From Alphaproteobacteria bacterium (GTDB taxonomy: Bacteria > Pseudomonadota > Alphaproteobacteria > Rhizobiales > Rhizobiaceae), in NCBI GenBank assembly GCA_024742485.1, contig JANSYK010000002.1, forward strand, positions 620,001 through 684,000: 64,000 bases of DNA, written 5' to 3'. Below the pieces are notes generated by a model. That model was not told where the DNA came from. It searched no databases and saw only the letters and a list, made by a program, of their open reading frames with translations. Position numbers and translations under genes: made by a program. Positions 17,617 through 25,999 of the stretch are shown in pieces (positions within the stretch are counted from its first letter, which is position 1; the number at the start of each line of letters is the position of its first letter).

Positions 17617-18891
17617 ATGATCGTGGCACGGATTTCGCTTCTCTTCGTCGTCTTCATAGATGTTCTGGGCCTGGGGCTGCTCCTTCCCATACTCAGCACG
17701 CTGATGCTTGATCCGGCGCAGGATTTCCTGCCGAAGGAACTTTCGCAGGCCGGCCGGGAATTGCGATACGGAATTGTGCTGGGGCTGTTTTTTCTCGCCT
17801 GGTTCTTTGGTGCTGCGTTCATTTCCAAATTGTCGGACTATATCGGGCGAAAGACCGCGATCCTCATTTGCCTGTTCGGCGGGTTTGTCGGCTACGCGCT
17901 CACCATTGCCGCGATCGGCAATTCCAGCTTCATCCTGCTCATTGTCGGGCGGTTCATTGGGGGTTTTACCGCTGGTAACCAGCCAATCGCCCAGGCGGCG
18001 CTCATTGATCAGGCAAAGGACGATCAGCAGAAGGCGCAGTTCATGGGACAGATGGTTGCAGCGGTTTCCCTCGGCCTCATCACGGGACCGCTGCTGACGG
18101 CGACCCTGAGCAGCAGATTTCTCATGGGCAATGCAGCCTCGCTCAGTCTGCCGATCTACGCCGCCAACGCACTTGTGCTCCTCAACATCGCGTTGATCAT
18201 CCTGTATTTTCGCGAAACATTGGCCAGCCGCCGACGGATCGATTTCGGATTGAGCGAGGTTTTTCTGACGCTGCTTCGCATCCGCAATCACCGGACCGCC
18301 TTGCGGCTGGCCCCCGTCTTCTTCTTTGCTGTTCTTGGATTCAACGGTTTCATCCTTTTTCTCGGTGACTTCCTCATCACACGCTTCAGTTTCGGGACGG
18401 TTCAAAACAGCCTGGTCATGGTGATTCTTGGCGTGACCATGGGATCCATCAGCCTTTATCTGGTCGGCCCGGTCTTTGCCCGCTACAGGCAGGTCACCAT
18501 CATGACCGTCACGATTTCCATCATGGCCGTCTTCATCGCGGCTTTCGTCTTCAATCCGCTCGCCGCACTTGCCTATGTACTGGTGATTCCGATCATCGCG
18601 TCTTTCGGAATTGCCTATCCGACCCTGCTGTCGATGTTTTCGGCCAGTGTCGATCCCAGCCGTCAGGGCTGGGTCATGGGCGTGTGCGTTGCCCTTTACA
18701 CGGCCGGATCCGGATCCGTGTCGATTGCCGGCGGCCGCCTCATGGCGTTCAACCCGGGGCTGCCGCTGTTCATCGGCATCGCCAGTTGTCTCGTCGCACT
18801 GATGCTGATTGCCCTGTTGTGGCGGGGCAATCCGGAAATCGAAACACTCAATCCGGTCAAGGTCCGGAATCAGGATCTGAATGATCGGTAA
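17617..18891 (+). CDS. MFS transporter (TetA/TCR-like)
   Basis: Major-facilitator transporter of 424 residues with twelve predicted helices. The loop 2-3 motif reads KLSDYIGRKTAILI (G-x-L-s-D-x-x-G-R-r-type), and helix 5 has the antiporter-like MVAAVSLGLITGPLL, both typical of drug/proton antiporters such as TetA. Substrate unknown. Several starts are close together (GTG 17614, ATG 17617, GTG 17623); GGAAGG at 17609-17614 fits the last one best by spacing. A diverged copy of about 90 bp from its C-terminal half lies at 20.56-20.65 kb. Confidence 0.88.
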   Translation: MIVARISLLFVVFIDVLGLGLLLPILSTLMLDPAQDFLPKELSQAGRELRYGIVLGLFFLAWFFGAAFISKLSDYIGRKTAILICLFGGFVGYALTIAAIGNSSFILLIVGRFIGGFTAGNQPIAQAALIDQAKDDQQKAQFMGQMVAAVSLGLITGPLLTATLSSRFLMGNAASLSLPIYAANALVLLNIALIILYFRETLASRRRIDFGLSEVFLTLLRIRNHRTALRLAPVFFFAVLGFNGFILFLGDFLITRFSFGTVQNSLVMVILGVTMGSISLYLVGPVFARYRQVTIMTVTISIMAVFIAAFVFNPLAALAYVLVIPIIASFGIAYPTLLSMFSASVDPSRQGWVMGVCVALYTAGSGSVSIAGGRLMAFNPGLPLFIGIASCLVALMLIALLWRGNPEIETLNPVKVRNQDLNDR

Positions 18892-19063
18892 ATCTTGTCA
18901 TCCGAACCAAAATGCTCGGGTATCCGTCCATGGCATTGGTTAGGACGGGCGTGATCACACTCTGGCTCGGACCTTCAAACAGTCATGATTTCAACGATCC
19001 ACCCGCAGCCGTGGCACGCCGGCGGTTATTCGTCTGCGACAGAACCAACCGTGCCGGATCAGC

Positions 19064-19151
19064 ACCGAAAATCATGAGACAACGATGTCGGCCGTTGATT
19101 TCGTTTAAGCATTCGGGTTTTGCTCATTCCGTCAAAACCTGAATTATCCTA
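19064..19151 (+). repeat. Dispersed two-hairpin element, copy C (degenerate left half)
   Basis: The right hairpin is retained (TTCGGGTTTTG against CAAAACCTGAA, one mismatch that still allows a G-T pair) and the right end reads GAATTATCCTA. The left half is badly eroded, recognisable only around GACAACGATGTCGG. This is the only copy lying between two genes of the same direction (MFS and SLC13) rather than between convergent genes. The rest of the 270-bp spacer shows a GTGATCACAC palindrome near 18.95 kb and nothing else I recognise. Confidence 0.75.
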
Positions 19152-19161
19152 GAGTGCGATC

Positions 19162-20550
19162 ATGGAACTCAAACACCCAGCCATCGCCGCTGGACTGGTG
19201 TTTTTGGCAGTGCCAGCCCTGTTGCCAGCCCCTGACGGACTCCCCGATTTGGCCTGGTTGGCCTGCGGTCTTGCTCTGACAATGGCGCTTTGGTGGTTGA
19301 CTGAGGCGATTCCCCTTGCAGCCACCGCACTTCTTCCGCTGGCGGCGGCGCCTTTGTTGGGGATTGCGGACATCGGTGACATTGCTGTTTCCTTCAGTCA
19401 TCCGCTGATCATTCTCTTTCTCGGGGGATTTCTGCTGGCGAAGGCCATTGAGAGGTCGGGCCTGCATCGCAGGCTGGCATTTGCAATGTTGGGTATCGCC
19501 GGGAAAGACCCGGGCCGCATACTTGCCGCGATCATGGTGACGACGGGTTTTTTGAGCCTCTGGATCAGCAATACTGCGTCAGCTATGGTGGTCACTCCGA
19601 TCGCGGCCGCTATAGCGGCTACGCAGGCGGATCGGCCAAGGTTTGGAACAGCTTTGATGCTTGGTGTCGCATTCTCCGCCACGATTGGTGGGATTGGATC
19701 CTTGATTGGAACGCCGCCGAACGCGATCTTTGCTGCGCATGTCAGCAAAACCTATGGGATCACGATCGGGTTTGCGCAATGGGCGGCGATTGGCATTCCG
19801 GTTGCCGTTGTCCTGCTCGCATTCGCATGGTTCGGTCTGACACGCCTCACGCCTGCTCCGCATGGGCGGCCACTGACCAGGTCCTTTGGCCTTGGTCTGG
19901 AGGCCATCCGGGTCTCGGAGCGCCGCGTGGCCATTATTGCCGGGCTGACGGCACTGGCCTGGATTCTCCAGCCATTGCTGGATTGGATGTTCCCGTCGCT
20001 CTCGCTGACGGATGCAGGCATTGTAATGGTGGCTGTATTGACCCTGTTTCTTGTATCGGATGGTGCGGGAGGCCGGTTGCTTGATTGGGACACTGCGGCA
20101 ACCATACGCTGGGATGTACTCATTCTATTCGGGGGCGGTTTGGCATTGGCGGGAATCCTGGATGAGACCGGTCTGGCCGCATGGATCGCGGGGAGCATCC
20201 AGACGCTCGATCACCTGCCTGAGATCATTTTTCTCCTGATGATTGCCGCAATCATCGTCTATATAGGTGAGTTGGCGAGCAACACCGCGATGGCAGCCAT
20301 TTTCCTGCCCATTGCAGGCGCGGTGGCCACCTCCCTGAACGTCGATCCGGTGATCTTCCTGGTACCGGTGGCAATGGCCTCATCCATCGGCTTCATGTTG
20401 CCGGTCGCGACGCCGCCCAACGCGATTGTGTTCAGCGATCCGTCTGTAACAAGGGTCGACATGCTCCGTGCGGGCGCGCCACTTGATGTCATTGGCATCT
20501 TGGTCTGCGTTGCACTCAGCTATGTGCTTGGTCCCATCTTCTTTTCGTGA
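19162..20550 (+). CDS. SLC13/DASS-family transporter (dicarboxylate or sulfate)
   Basis: Sodium- or proton-coupled anion symporter of the divalent-anion:Na+ family, 462 residues and roughly eleven helices. Both inverted-repeat Ser-Asn-Thr motifs that bind cation and carboxylate are present: SLWISNTASAMVVTPIAAAI in the first half and GELASNTAMAAIFLPIAGAV in the second. Motifs GTPPNAIFAAHV and VATPPNAIVFSDPSV follow each repeat. Dicarboxylate is the commonest substrate in bacteria, but this cannot be decided from sequence alone. The start ATG lies 11 bp downstream of repeat copy C. Confidence 0.88.
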   Translation: MELKHPAIAAGLVFLAVPALLPAPDGLPDLAWLACGLALTMALWWLTEAIPLAATALLPLAAAPLLGIADIGDIAVSFSHPLIILFLGGFLLAKAIERSGLHRRLAFAMLGIAGKDPGRILAAIMVTTGFLSLWISNTASAMVVTPIAAAIAATQADRPRFGTALMLGVAFSATIGGIGSLIGTPPNAIFAAHVSKTYGITIGFAQWAAIGIPVAVVLLAFAWFGLTRLTPAPHGRPLTRSFGLGLEAIRVSERRVAIIAGLTALAWILQPLLDWMFPSLSLTDAGIVMVAVLTLFLVSDGAGGRLLDWDTAATIRWDVLILFGGGLALAGILDETGLAAWIAGSIQTLDHLPEIIFLLMIAAIIVYIGELASNTAMAAIFLPIAGAVATSLNVDPVIFLVPVAMASSIGFMLPVATPPNAIVFSDPSVTRVDMLRAGAPLDVIGILVCVALSYVLGPIFFS

Positions 20551-20562
20551 ATCGAGAGCCTG

Positions 20563-20650
20563 TCGCGCTGCATTTGTGCTGGTGATTTCGATCATCGCGC
20601 CTTTCGAAATTGCTTATCCGACCCTGCTGTCGATGTTTTCGGCCCGTGCC
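20563..20650 (+). pseudogene. Fragment of the MFS transporter gene
   Basis: Reading VLVISIIAPFEIAYPTLLSM then FSAR, this matches VLVIPIIASFGIAYPTLLSM then FSAS of the MFS transporter at 17.6-18.9 kb (the DNA around 18.57-18.65 kb) with few differences over about 80-90 bp. Similarity stops abruptly on both sides. It has no start or continuation and is not expected to be expressed. It sits 10-15 bp after the SLC13 stop, so a short duplication or a past gene conversion or deletion event around the SLC13 gene is likely. Confidence 0.75.
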
Positions 20651-20734
20651 GGGGCACTGTCACCGGGTGACGGGCAAATATTGACAGGGCCGGTCCCGGC
20701 GCTTCAGGGCAGAATTGTTCGTAAAACCACCGGC

Positions 20735-21139
20735 CTACTGGATTGACAGATCGACGTTGTAACCCACCGTCTTTCCGCTGTCGCGGTCATTTCCCATCAG
20801 GTAGACCCGGATTGTGTAATCGCCGGTATCCGGCAGGTCGACGGTTGTGGAATTCCCCTCAATGGAGCCATTGTAGATGGCAACACCATCACTGCCGGGC
20901 GGCAAGATGTTGAAATAAACCGTTCCGTTGCCATTGGTGCCGTCAACAGTCAGCTCGACGAACATTTGCTGTCCGGCATTGGCACCCAGCCTGTAATCGA
21001 AATATTCGTCACCGGAAATTGTGCCACTGACCATGGTGCCGAAGTTTCCGGGAGCGAATTTGACGTCTGCGGTCATTTGTGCCCGGGCCGTGGAGACCAG
21101 CATCGACACTGCAATCACAAATGCGACAAAACTCTTCAT
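20735..21139 (-). CDS. Small secreted protein resembling lysozyme-inhibitor (PliI/PliG-like) or PPC-type domain
   Basis: A 134-residue exported protein: signal peptide MKSFVAFVIAVSMLVSTARA, then a small beta domain with GTISGDEYFDYRLGANAGQQ, VYFNILPPGSDGVAIYNGS and DTGDYTIRVYLMGNDRDSGK. This pattern is shared by small periplasmic proteins related to bacterial g-type lysozyme inhibitors and to pre-peptidase C-terminal domains; assignment is from memory of the pattern only. The ATG at 21139 is preceded by GGGGGTTGGA and gives a clean signal peptide, so longer readings are rejected. Single-gene unit. Confidence 0.6.
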   Translation of the reverse strand: MKSFVAFVIAVSMLVSTARAQMTADVKFAPGNFGTMVSGTISGDEYFDYRLGANAGQQMFVELTVDGTNGNGTVYFNILPPGSDGVAIYNGSIEGNSTTVDLPDTGDYTIRVYLMGNDRDSGKTVGYNVDLSIQ

Positions 21140-21268
21140 TCCAACCCCCATCAAATGATCCAATCTGAGCACCGGTCGATCCTTAGCACAAATTGGGGCC
21201 GAAATCGGACTGGTGCCCATGGCTGCCGTCTGGTCACGCTGCGAACGCCACTTCAGCCGCCCGGAACA

Positions 21269-23359
21269 TCACAGGAGATCGGACAGCATGCGCGCCGCCC
21301 TCGCAGCCCCGTCTGCCGCGACGGGCAGGGATGCACGAGGTGTCTTGAGTTCCGCCAACATTGCATCGGCAATCCTGTCGGGATCACATTCTGAGAAAAC
21401 CATCCTGCGCCCCGCATTGTATCTGTCGAGCCGGCTGGCGACGTGAAAATTCTGTTCGAAGTGATTGCGGAGCGGAAAATAGAGAAACGGGGTGCCGGCG
21501 GCTGTCAGCTCCATGCAGGTTGTCAAGCCGCCCTGCACCAGTGCCAGATCGCAGGCGGCCAGGTGTCGGTCGAGGTCGGGGACAAATGACCGCATCTCGA
21601 CACCCTCCGGCACCTGAAACATCGCCGGATCGATACGTGGCCCGGTAACGACGATCATGCGCAGATCGGGTATTTTCGCCTTTGCCGCCGGATAGGCCGA
21701 CAGAATGCGCCGGATCAGAGTTGCTCCGACGCCGGATCCGCCTACCGACACGATGCATGTGCTGCGTCCGTCATCGTAACCGAACTCGGATCGCAAATCG
21801 TCGCGGGTTCCGAAGCTCGACGGGTGGACCCCGAGAATATAGTCGGAAAATTCAAAGTGACGCGGCACCCATGACCGCATGTCGGGCAGCCCTGCACCAA
21901 AACTCTCATCGATGATGTCATCCGCCGTGCCAACGAAGATTGCGCGGTCGCGCACATCGGGATGATTTTCCACATGCTCGATCATTTCGGCGTTGTAGTC
22001 GGATGTCAGGTAGGCTTCGTACGGTCCGTTCTCCTGGAACGGGACCCATCCGACGAAATCGGTGAACCAGGCAACGGGCGCCTTTTTCAGATCCGGGTGC
22101 TCATGCCAGTAGTGATCGACGTCCCATGCCTCGTCGGCAATGACGAGATCATAGGCCTCTTCCTCCAGCAGCTCCTGAAAGACCATGAAATTCCTGATCA
22201 GGATTTCGTCCATCGAACGGATGGCCTGAAAAGCATGCAGGTCGTGGTCGCCACAGACGGCCTCGATATGGGCGCTTTCATTGGCAAGGCGCCGACTGGC
22301 AGGGTGGATGCGCTCACCATTGGCCGTGAGGAACCGTGTCACCGGGTCCTGGGCCAGCCAATTGACCTGTAGGCCCGGATGCAGCTTGCGCAGTTCCTTT
22401 GTCACCGCAAGGTCTCGCCGGGCGTGTCCGAGACCGATCGGGGAGGACAGGTAGAGTGCCCTTTTTTCTCTGGCAGGGCGGGTATGAGGATTCGGTCGGT
22501 TCGTCGTCAGGTGTTTCTCCAGAAAGTCGCGCATGACCATGTTGAACCGCGCCGGAAAGCGCCCATGCGGCGCGTGGCCGCCACGCGCGAACGGCACCAG
22601 TTGACCACCGGTCAGTTCGGCGATTTTTCGGGAGCCTTCAATGGGGCAGATCACGTCGGTTTCGGAATGCACCAGCAGGATGGGGCAGCGTACGGATCGA
22701 TAGGTTTCCTCCGTAACGATCCGTTCGCTGCGTGCCTCCATGGTCATTGCCAGCATGTCGCCGTCGCCGGAAGCCGACCATTCCAGGCTGTCCTCGAATT
22801 GCTTCGTCGAGTGAGGCTCGTTGTTGATCTCGTTGAGAAAGAACCTGGCAAAGTCCTGGTAGTCTCGACGCCAGTAATCGGGAGAATCCTTCGCCCAGCC
22901 CATCGGTCGTCCATTCTCATCTGTTTCCTCGGTGCCGGTGCGGTCAAATCCGTGGACAAAGGGCGCCCATGCGCCGATGGAAACAATGGCCGAGACACGC
23001 TCGGGATTTTCGGCCGCGTACACAAAGGAGACGAAGCTGCTGAAGGAGTAGCCGACAAGCACCGCCCGGTCGGTTTGCGTGGCGGACAGGATTGCATCCA
23101 GATCGCCGAGAATGGCGTCCAGCGTGTATCCATCAACGGTCTTTGGCCGGTCGGATTTTCCGTTGCCCCGCGGATCGTAGACAATGACCCGGTAACGGTC
23201 GCTGAAATGCGGCACCTGCGCCTTGTAGACACGGGAATGGACAAGCGCCCATGTGGGCACGAAAACGATGGTCTCCGGCCCGTTTCCATAGACCTCGTAG
23301 TGCAGCTTCACTCCGTCACGGTCGATCTGGCCTTCCTGGTCGGGGAACTTGGCACGCAT
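21269..23359 (-). CDS. Alpha/beta hydrolase - GT-B glycosyltransferase fusion protein
   Basis: A 696-residue two-domain protein. Residues about 10-285 form an alpha/beta hydrolase with nucleophile Ser105 in LVGYSFSSF (GxSxS instead of GxSxG), Asp235 in VHSETDVICP and His262 in ARGGHAPHGR. Residues about 300-690 form a GT-B glycosyltransferase: N-terminal ALYLSSPIGLGHARRDLA and the donor-site motif VQGGLTTCMELTAAGTPF then LYFPLRNHFEQN, as in UDP-glycosyltransferases and MurG-like enzymes. The ATG at 23359 has AAGGAG 8 nt upstream; a 100-residue longer reading would overlap the TetR gene. It follows TetR by 5 bp, so the regulator and enzyme are one unit. Substrate unknown. Confidence 0.85.
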   Translation of the reverse strand: MRAKFPDQEGQIDRDGVKLHYEVYGNGPETIVFVPTWALVHSRVYKAQVPHFSDRYRVIVYDPRGNGKSDRPKTVDGYTLDAILGDLDAILSATQTDRAVLVGYSFSSFVSFVYAAENPERVSAIVSIGAWAPFVHGFDRTGTEETDENGRPMGWAKDSPDYWRRDYQDFARFFLNEINNEPHSTKQFEDSLEWSASGDGDMLAMTMEARSERIVTEETYRSVRCPILLVHSETDVICPIEGSRKIAELTGGQLVPFARGGHAPHGRFPARFNMVMRDFLEKHLTTNRPNPHTRPAREKRALYLSSPIGLGHARRDLAVTKELRKLHPGLQVNWLAQDPVTRFLTANGERIHPASRRLANESAHIEAVCGDHDLHAFQAIRSMDEILIRNFMVFQELLEEEAYDLVIADEAWDVDHYWHEHPDLKKAPVAWFTDFVGWVPFQENGPYEAYLTSDYNAEMIEHVENHPDVRDRAIFVGTADDIIDESFGAGLPDMRSWVPRHFEFSDYILGVHPSSFGTRDDLRSEFGYDDGRSTCIVSVGGSGVGATLIRRILSAYPAAKAKIPDLRMIVVTGPRIDPAMFQVPEGVEMRSFVPDLDRHLAACDLALVQGGLTTCMELTAAGTPFLYFPLRNHFEQNFHVASRLDRYNAGRRMVFSECDPDRIADAMLAELKTPRASLPVAADGAARAARMLSDLL

Positions 23360-23364
23360 CGCGT

Positions 23365-23982
23365 TTACTCCTTGTTGGACTGTCCCTCGAGAAGAGCGAT
23401 CAGGTGTCCGACCTGGCGAAGGGCCTCGCGTACAGGCCGGGACCGATCCTCGTAACCGACGAGGATCAGCGCTTCGGCGCCGATGAAAGCGCAGGCGATA
23501 AGCGCTGCAAGGCTCGCAGGTGTAAAGGGGCCGAGTGTTCCGTGTTTCTCGGCGGCCTCGCGGGCAAGGCCGCTGAGAAGGCTGTGCCACTTGCCAAGCG
23601 CCGACCGAACCGCAGTGCCGATATTGTCGTTGGACCAGCCGGCGGCGATCAGCTCTTGCAGGACACACACATAGCCATCGTCCAGGTCCTTATCGAGATA
23701 GTCGCAGGCAAGAGACCATTTCTCGGATATGCTCAGGTCGGGATTGTCGAAAATCAGGCTCTGCCGCTGGATAAGTCCCGCGTCCAGGTGCTGAAACAGG
23801 GCAAGAATCATGCCTTCCTTGGAGCCAAAATGATATTGAATCTGACTCATCTGGGTCTTGGCTGCATCGGCAACCCGCCGCGTGGACAGCCCCGCAAATC
23901 CCTCCGTGGTCAATACGAAACGCGCTGCTTCCAGCAGATCGTGCTTGGTCTGTTCGACCTGTTGCGCCGTCACTCTGGCCAT
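23365..23982 (-). CDS. TetR-family transcriptional regulator
   Basis: Repressor of 205 residues with helix-turn-helix LLEAARFVLTTEGFAGLSTR then RVADAAKTQMSQIQYHFGSK (residues about 16-57). The C-terminal region resembles TetR_C-type ligand domains but gives no ligand. The ATG at 23982 has GGAGG 7 nt upstream. It is the first gene of a two-gene operon with the hydrolase-glycosyltransferase fusion. A 12-bp perfect palindrome 28 bp upstream is a good candidate for its own operator, so it likely represses the operon. Confidence 0.9.
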   Translation of the reverse strand: MARVTAQQVEQTKHDLLEAARFVLTTEGFAGLSTRRVADAAKTQMSQIQYHFGSKEGMILALFQHLDAGLIQRQSLIFDNPDLSISEKWSLACDYLDKDLDDGYVCVLQELIAAGWSNDNIGTAVRSALGKWHSLLSGLAREAAEKHGTLGPFTPASLAALIACAFIGAEALILVGYEDRSRPVREALRQVGHLIALLEGQSNKE

Positions 23983-24009
23983 TTCAAATCCTCCGAGCCA
24001 TTAATTAAA

Positions 24010-24021
24010 TCGTTCGAACGA
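24010..24021. promoter_or_regulatory. Candidate TetR operator, 12-bp palindrome
   Basis: TCGTTCGAACGA is a perfect palindrome inside an AT-rich stretch (ATTAATTAAA before, ATAAATC after), 28 bp upstream of the TetR start. Position and symmetry fit an autorepressor site; binding is inferred. Confidence 0.5.
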
Positions 24022-24259
24022 ATAAATCAAGAGTAGATCGAATTACCTCTTCCTGGGAGGTGCTGTTGATCTTTTGTGGAAAGGCATTTCCGATCGCGAA
24101 AGACACGAACCTGCCTTCAAGACACAACAGACAGCGGCCGGGCAAGCCTGACGGAAATGTCTAATTCTGCAAAACTGGCCCCGGTTGCTCGGTTGAAGCT
24201 GGCCTGATCAGCATCGATCTTTCATATTGGCCGGCACAATAGGTCTTGGGGGGACCAAA

Positions 24260-24622
24260 ATGCTGCAGATTCTTCGCGCCGCCGTCGTGTTGATTACCTT
24301 GGGTTCGGCATCCGTTGCGCAGGATTTTGACAGGGGCTTTGCAGCGGCAGATGTCGGCGGTTTCGATACTGCCTTGAAAGAGTTGAGGCCGCTTGCCGAA
24401 AACGGTCACGTGACCGCACAATACATCGTTGGCGTCTTGAACGAGAACGCCTTGGGTATTCCGAACGACCTGGCGGAGGCCGCGCTGGTATCGCCTTGCT
24501 GCCCAGCAGGGCGATGCGACCGCGCAATCGAAATGAATATGCCGAGGGGGGGTGAAAGGGGCCTGGCGGAAGCCGCGCGCTGGTACCGTCTTAACGCTGA
24601 GTATTCAACGCCCCGAACATAG
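24260..24622 (+). pseudogene. Sel1-repeat secreted protein, frameshifted
   Basis: The start is normal: ATG 24260 after GGGGGGACC, a signal peptide (MLQILRAAVVLITLGSASVA) and one Sel1/TPR-like unit (AADVGGFDTALKELRPLAEN, GHVTAQYIVGVLNENALGIP). Around 24480 the frame breaks. In another frame the DNA reads RWYRLAAQQGDATAQSK, the expected continuation of a Sel1 repeat, while the original frame gives ALVSPCCPAGRCD. A later EAARWYRLNAEYS is again Sel1-like. Compared with the intact GAAGCCGCGCGCTGG at about 24570, the first copy lacks two bases. The gene is therefore truncated or dead; a sequencing error is a less likely alternative. Confidence 0.7.
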
Positions 24623-24670
24623 GAAAATTTGTTTCGATCTTGTCGGCCATGCGCGGATCTGATCCAATGT

Positions 24671-25999
24671 CTACAAGAATGCTGTCGCGGTGATTGGAAA
24701 CAACGCGACCACAAGCAAGACAAGCAACATCACACCGATGAACGGCAGGGTCGCCGCAAAGATTTGTTCGACCGAGATACTCGGGTCATTGAGCGTATTG
24801 TGGACGGTAAAGACCGATATCCCGAATGGCGGTGTCAGCAACCCAATCTCCACGGCAAGTACCGTGACAATCCCAAAATGGCTCAGGTCAATGCCCATGC
24901 CTTGCGCAATCGGGGCCGCAATCGGCACCATGATCAGCAGGATCGATGTGCTGTCCAGAATCATCCCCATCAGCAGGATGATAACCGCATAAAAGAACAA
25001 GAACCCCACCGGTCCAAAACCGGACCCCTGAACAAGGCCTGCAATTGCATTGGGCAGCCCGGCAATCGACAACATGCGGGAATAGAAGCTGGCTGCGATC
25101 AACAGCAACAGGATCGACACAGAAATTATCGCCGTTTGCTTCATCACCTCCCAAAGCCGCTTCCGATCCAGCGACTTGCGCGACAGCGCGACGATCAGCG
25201 CACCAAACGCGCCGATGCCACCTGCCTCGGTTGGGGTAAAGTATCCGGTATAAAGCCCGCCCAGCACCAAAACGACCAGAAGGACGATCGGCACCAGCTT
25301 GCCCAGCATCGTGGAAAGCCGCATCCTGTCGGCATCGCCATCCTGTCGCCGCACCTTGGTGGCGTCTGGATCCTTCAGCACAAAGCCCGGAAACAGGATC
25401 GTGATGCCGATCAACATCGCAACAAATCCGCCCGCAAGCATCAGCCCCGGTAGGATACCGGCCAGGAACATGCCGCCGATCGATACCTCAGCCAGCACGC
25501 CGTAGATAATGAGCAAGAGGCTCGGAGGGATCAACATCCCCAGAACTGACGACCCCGCCACCGTTCCGGCAGAGAACGCCGGTCGATACCCATGGCGCGT
25601 CATTTCCGGCACGGCGACCCGCGTGAACACGGCAGCCGACGCAATGGAAACGCCTGTGACCGCTGCAAAGATCGTGTTCGCTGCAACAGTGGCGACGCCA
25701 AGTCCGCAGATCATTCGACGCAACAGCTCCTCCGCAACCTCGAAAGTGTCGCGCCCCACATTGGAGACGCTCACCAGAAGTCCCATGAGCACAAACAGCG
25801 GGATCGTTGCAAAAAGGTAATCCGCAATCCCGCTATAGGCCGTCAGTTCCAGCATCTTGAATGCCAGATCCATGTTGTCGCGAATGACCCAGATTCCGAC
25901 AAACGCCACCGCAAAGAGAGCGTAGGCGATCTGCATGCCCAGCAGAACCAGCCCGACAAGGACAATGATCAGAATGATTCCGATGGCAAGCGTGGTCAT
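24671..25999 (-). CDS. dctM: TRAP transporter large permease (DctM)
   Basis: Large membrane subunit of a tripartite ATP-independent periplasmic transporter, which uses ion gradients to import carboxylates delivered by a binding protein. It has 442 residues and about twelve helices. Family signatures visible are FVLMGLLVSVSNVGRDTFEV, TGVSIASAAVFTRVAVPEM, GSSVLGMLIPPSLLLIIYGV and YFTPTEAGGIGAFGALIVAL. It is the last gene of the molybdenum-hydroxylase/TRAP operon and overlaps dctQ by 4 bp. Confidence 0.93.
   Translation of the reverse strand: MTTLAIGIILIIVLVGLVLLGMQIAYALFAVAFVGIWVIRDNMDLAFKMLELTAYSGIADYLFATIPLFVLMGLLVSVSNVGRDTFEVAEELLRRMICGLGVATVAANTIFAAVTGVSIASAAVFTRVAVPEMTRHGYRPAFSAGTVAGSSVLGMLIPPSLLLIIYGVLAEVSIGGMFLAGILPGLMLAGGFVAMLIGITILFPGFVLKDPDATKVRRQDGDADRMRLSTMLGKLVPIVLLVVLVLGGLYTGYFTPTEAGGIGAFGALIVALSRKSLDRKRLWEVMKQTAIISVSILLLLIAASFYSRMLSIAGLPNAIAGLVQGSGFGPVGFLFFYAVIILLMGMILDSTSILLIMVPIAAPIAQGMGIDLSHFGIVTVLAVEIGLLTPPFGISVFTVHNTLNDPSISVEQIFAATLPFIGVMLLVLLVVALFPITATAFL

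Noticed and set aside
22379-23455. Long antisense frame over the hydrolase-glycosyltransferase gene
   Set aside because: Shadow of a high-GC gene with complete catalytic motifs on the opposite strand; the antisense product has no domain and an odd composition. The same holds for long frames at 5262-6419 and 14706-15935.
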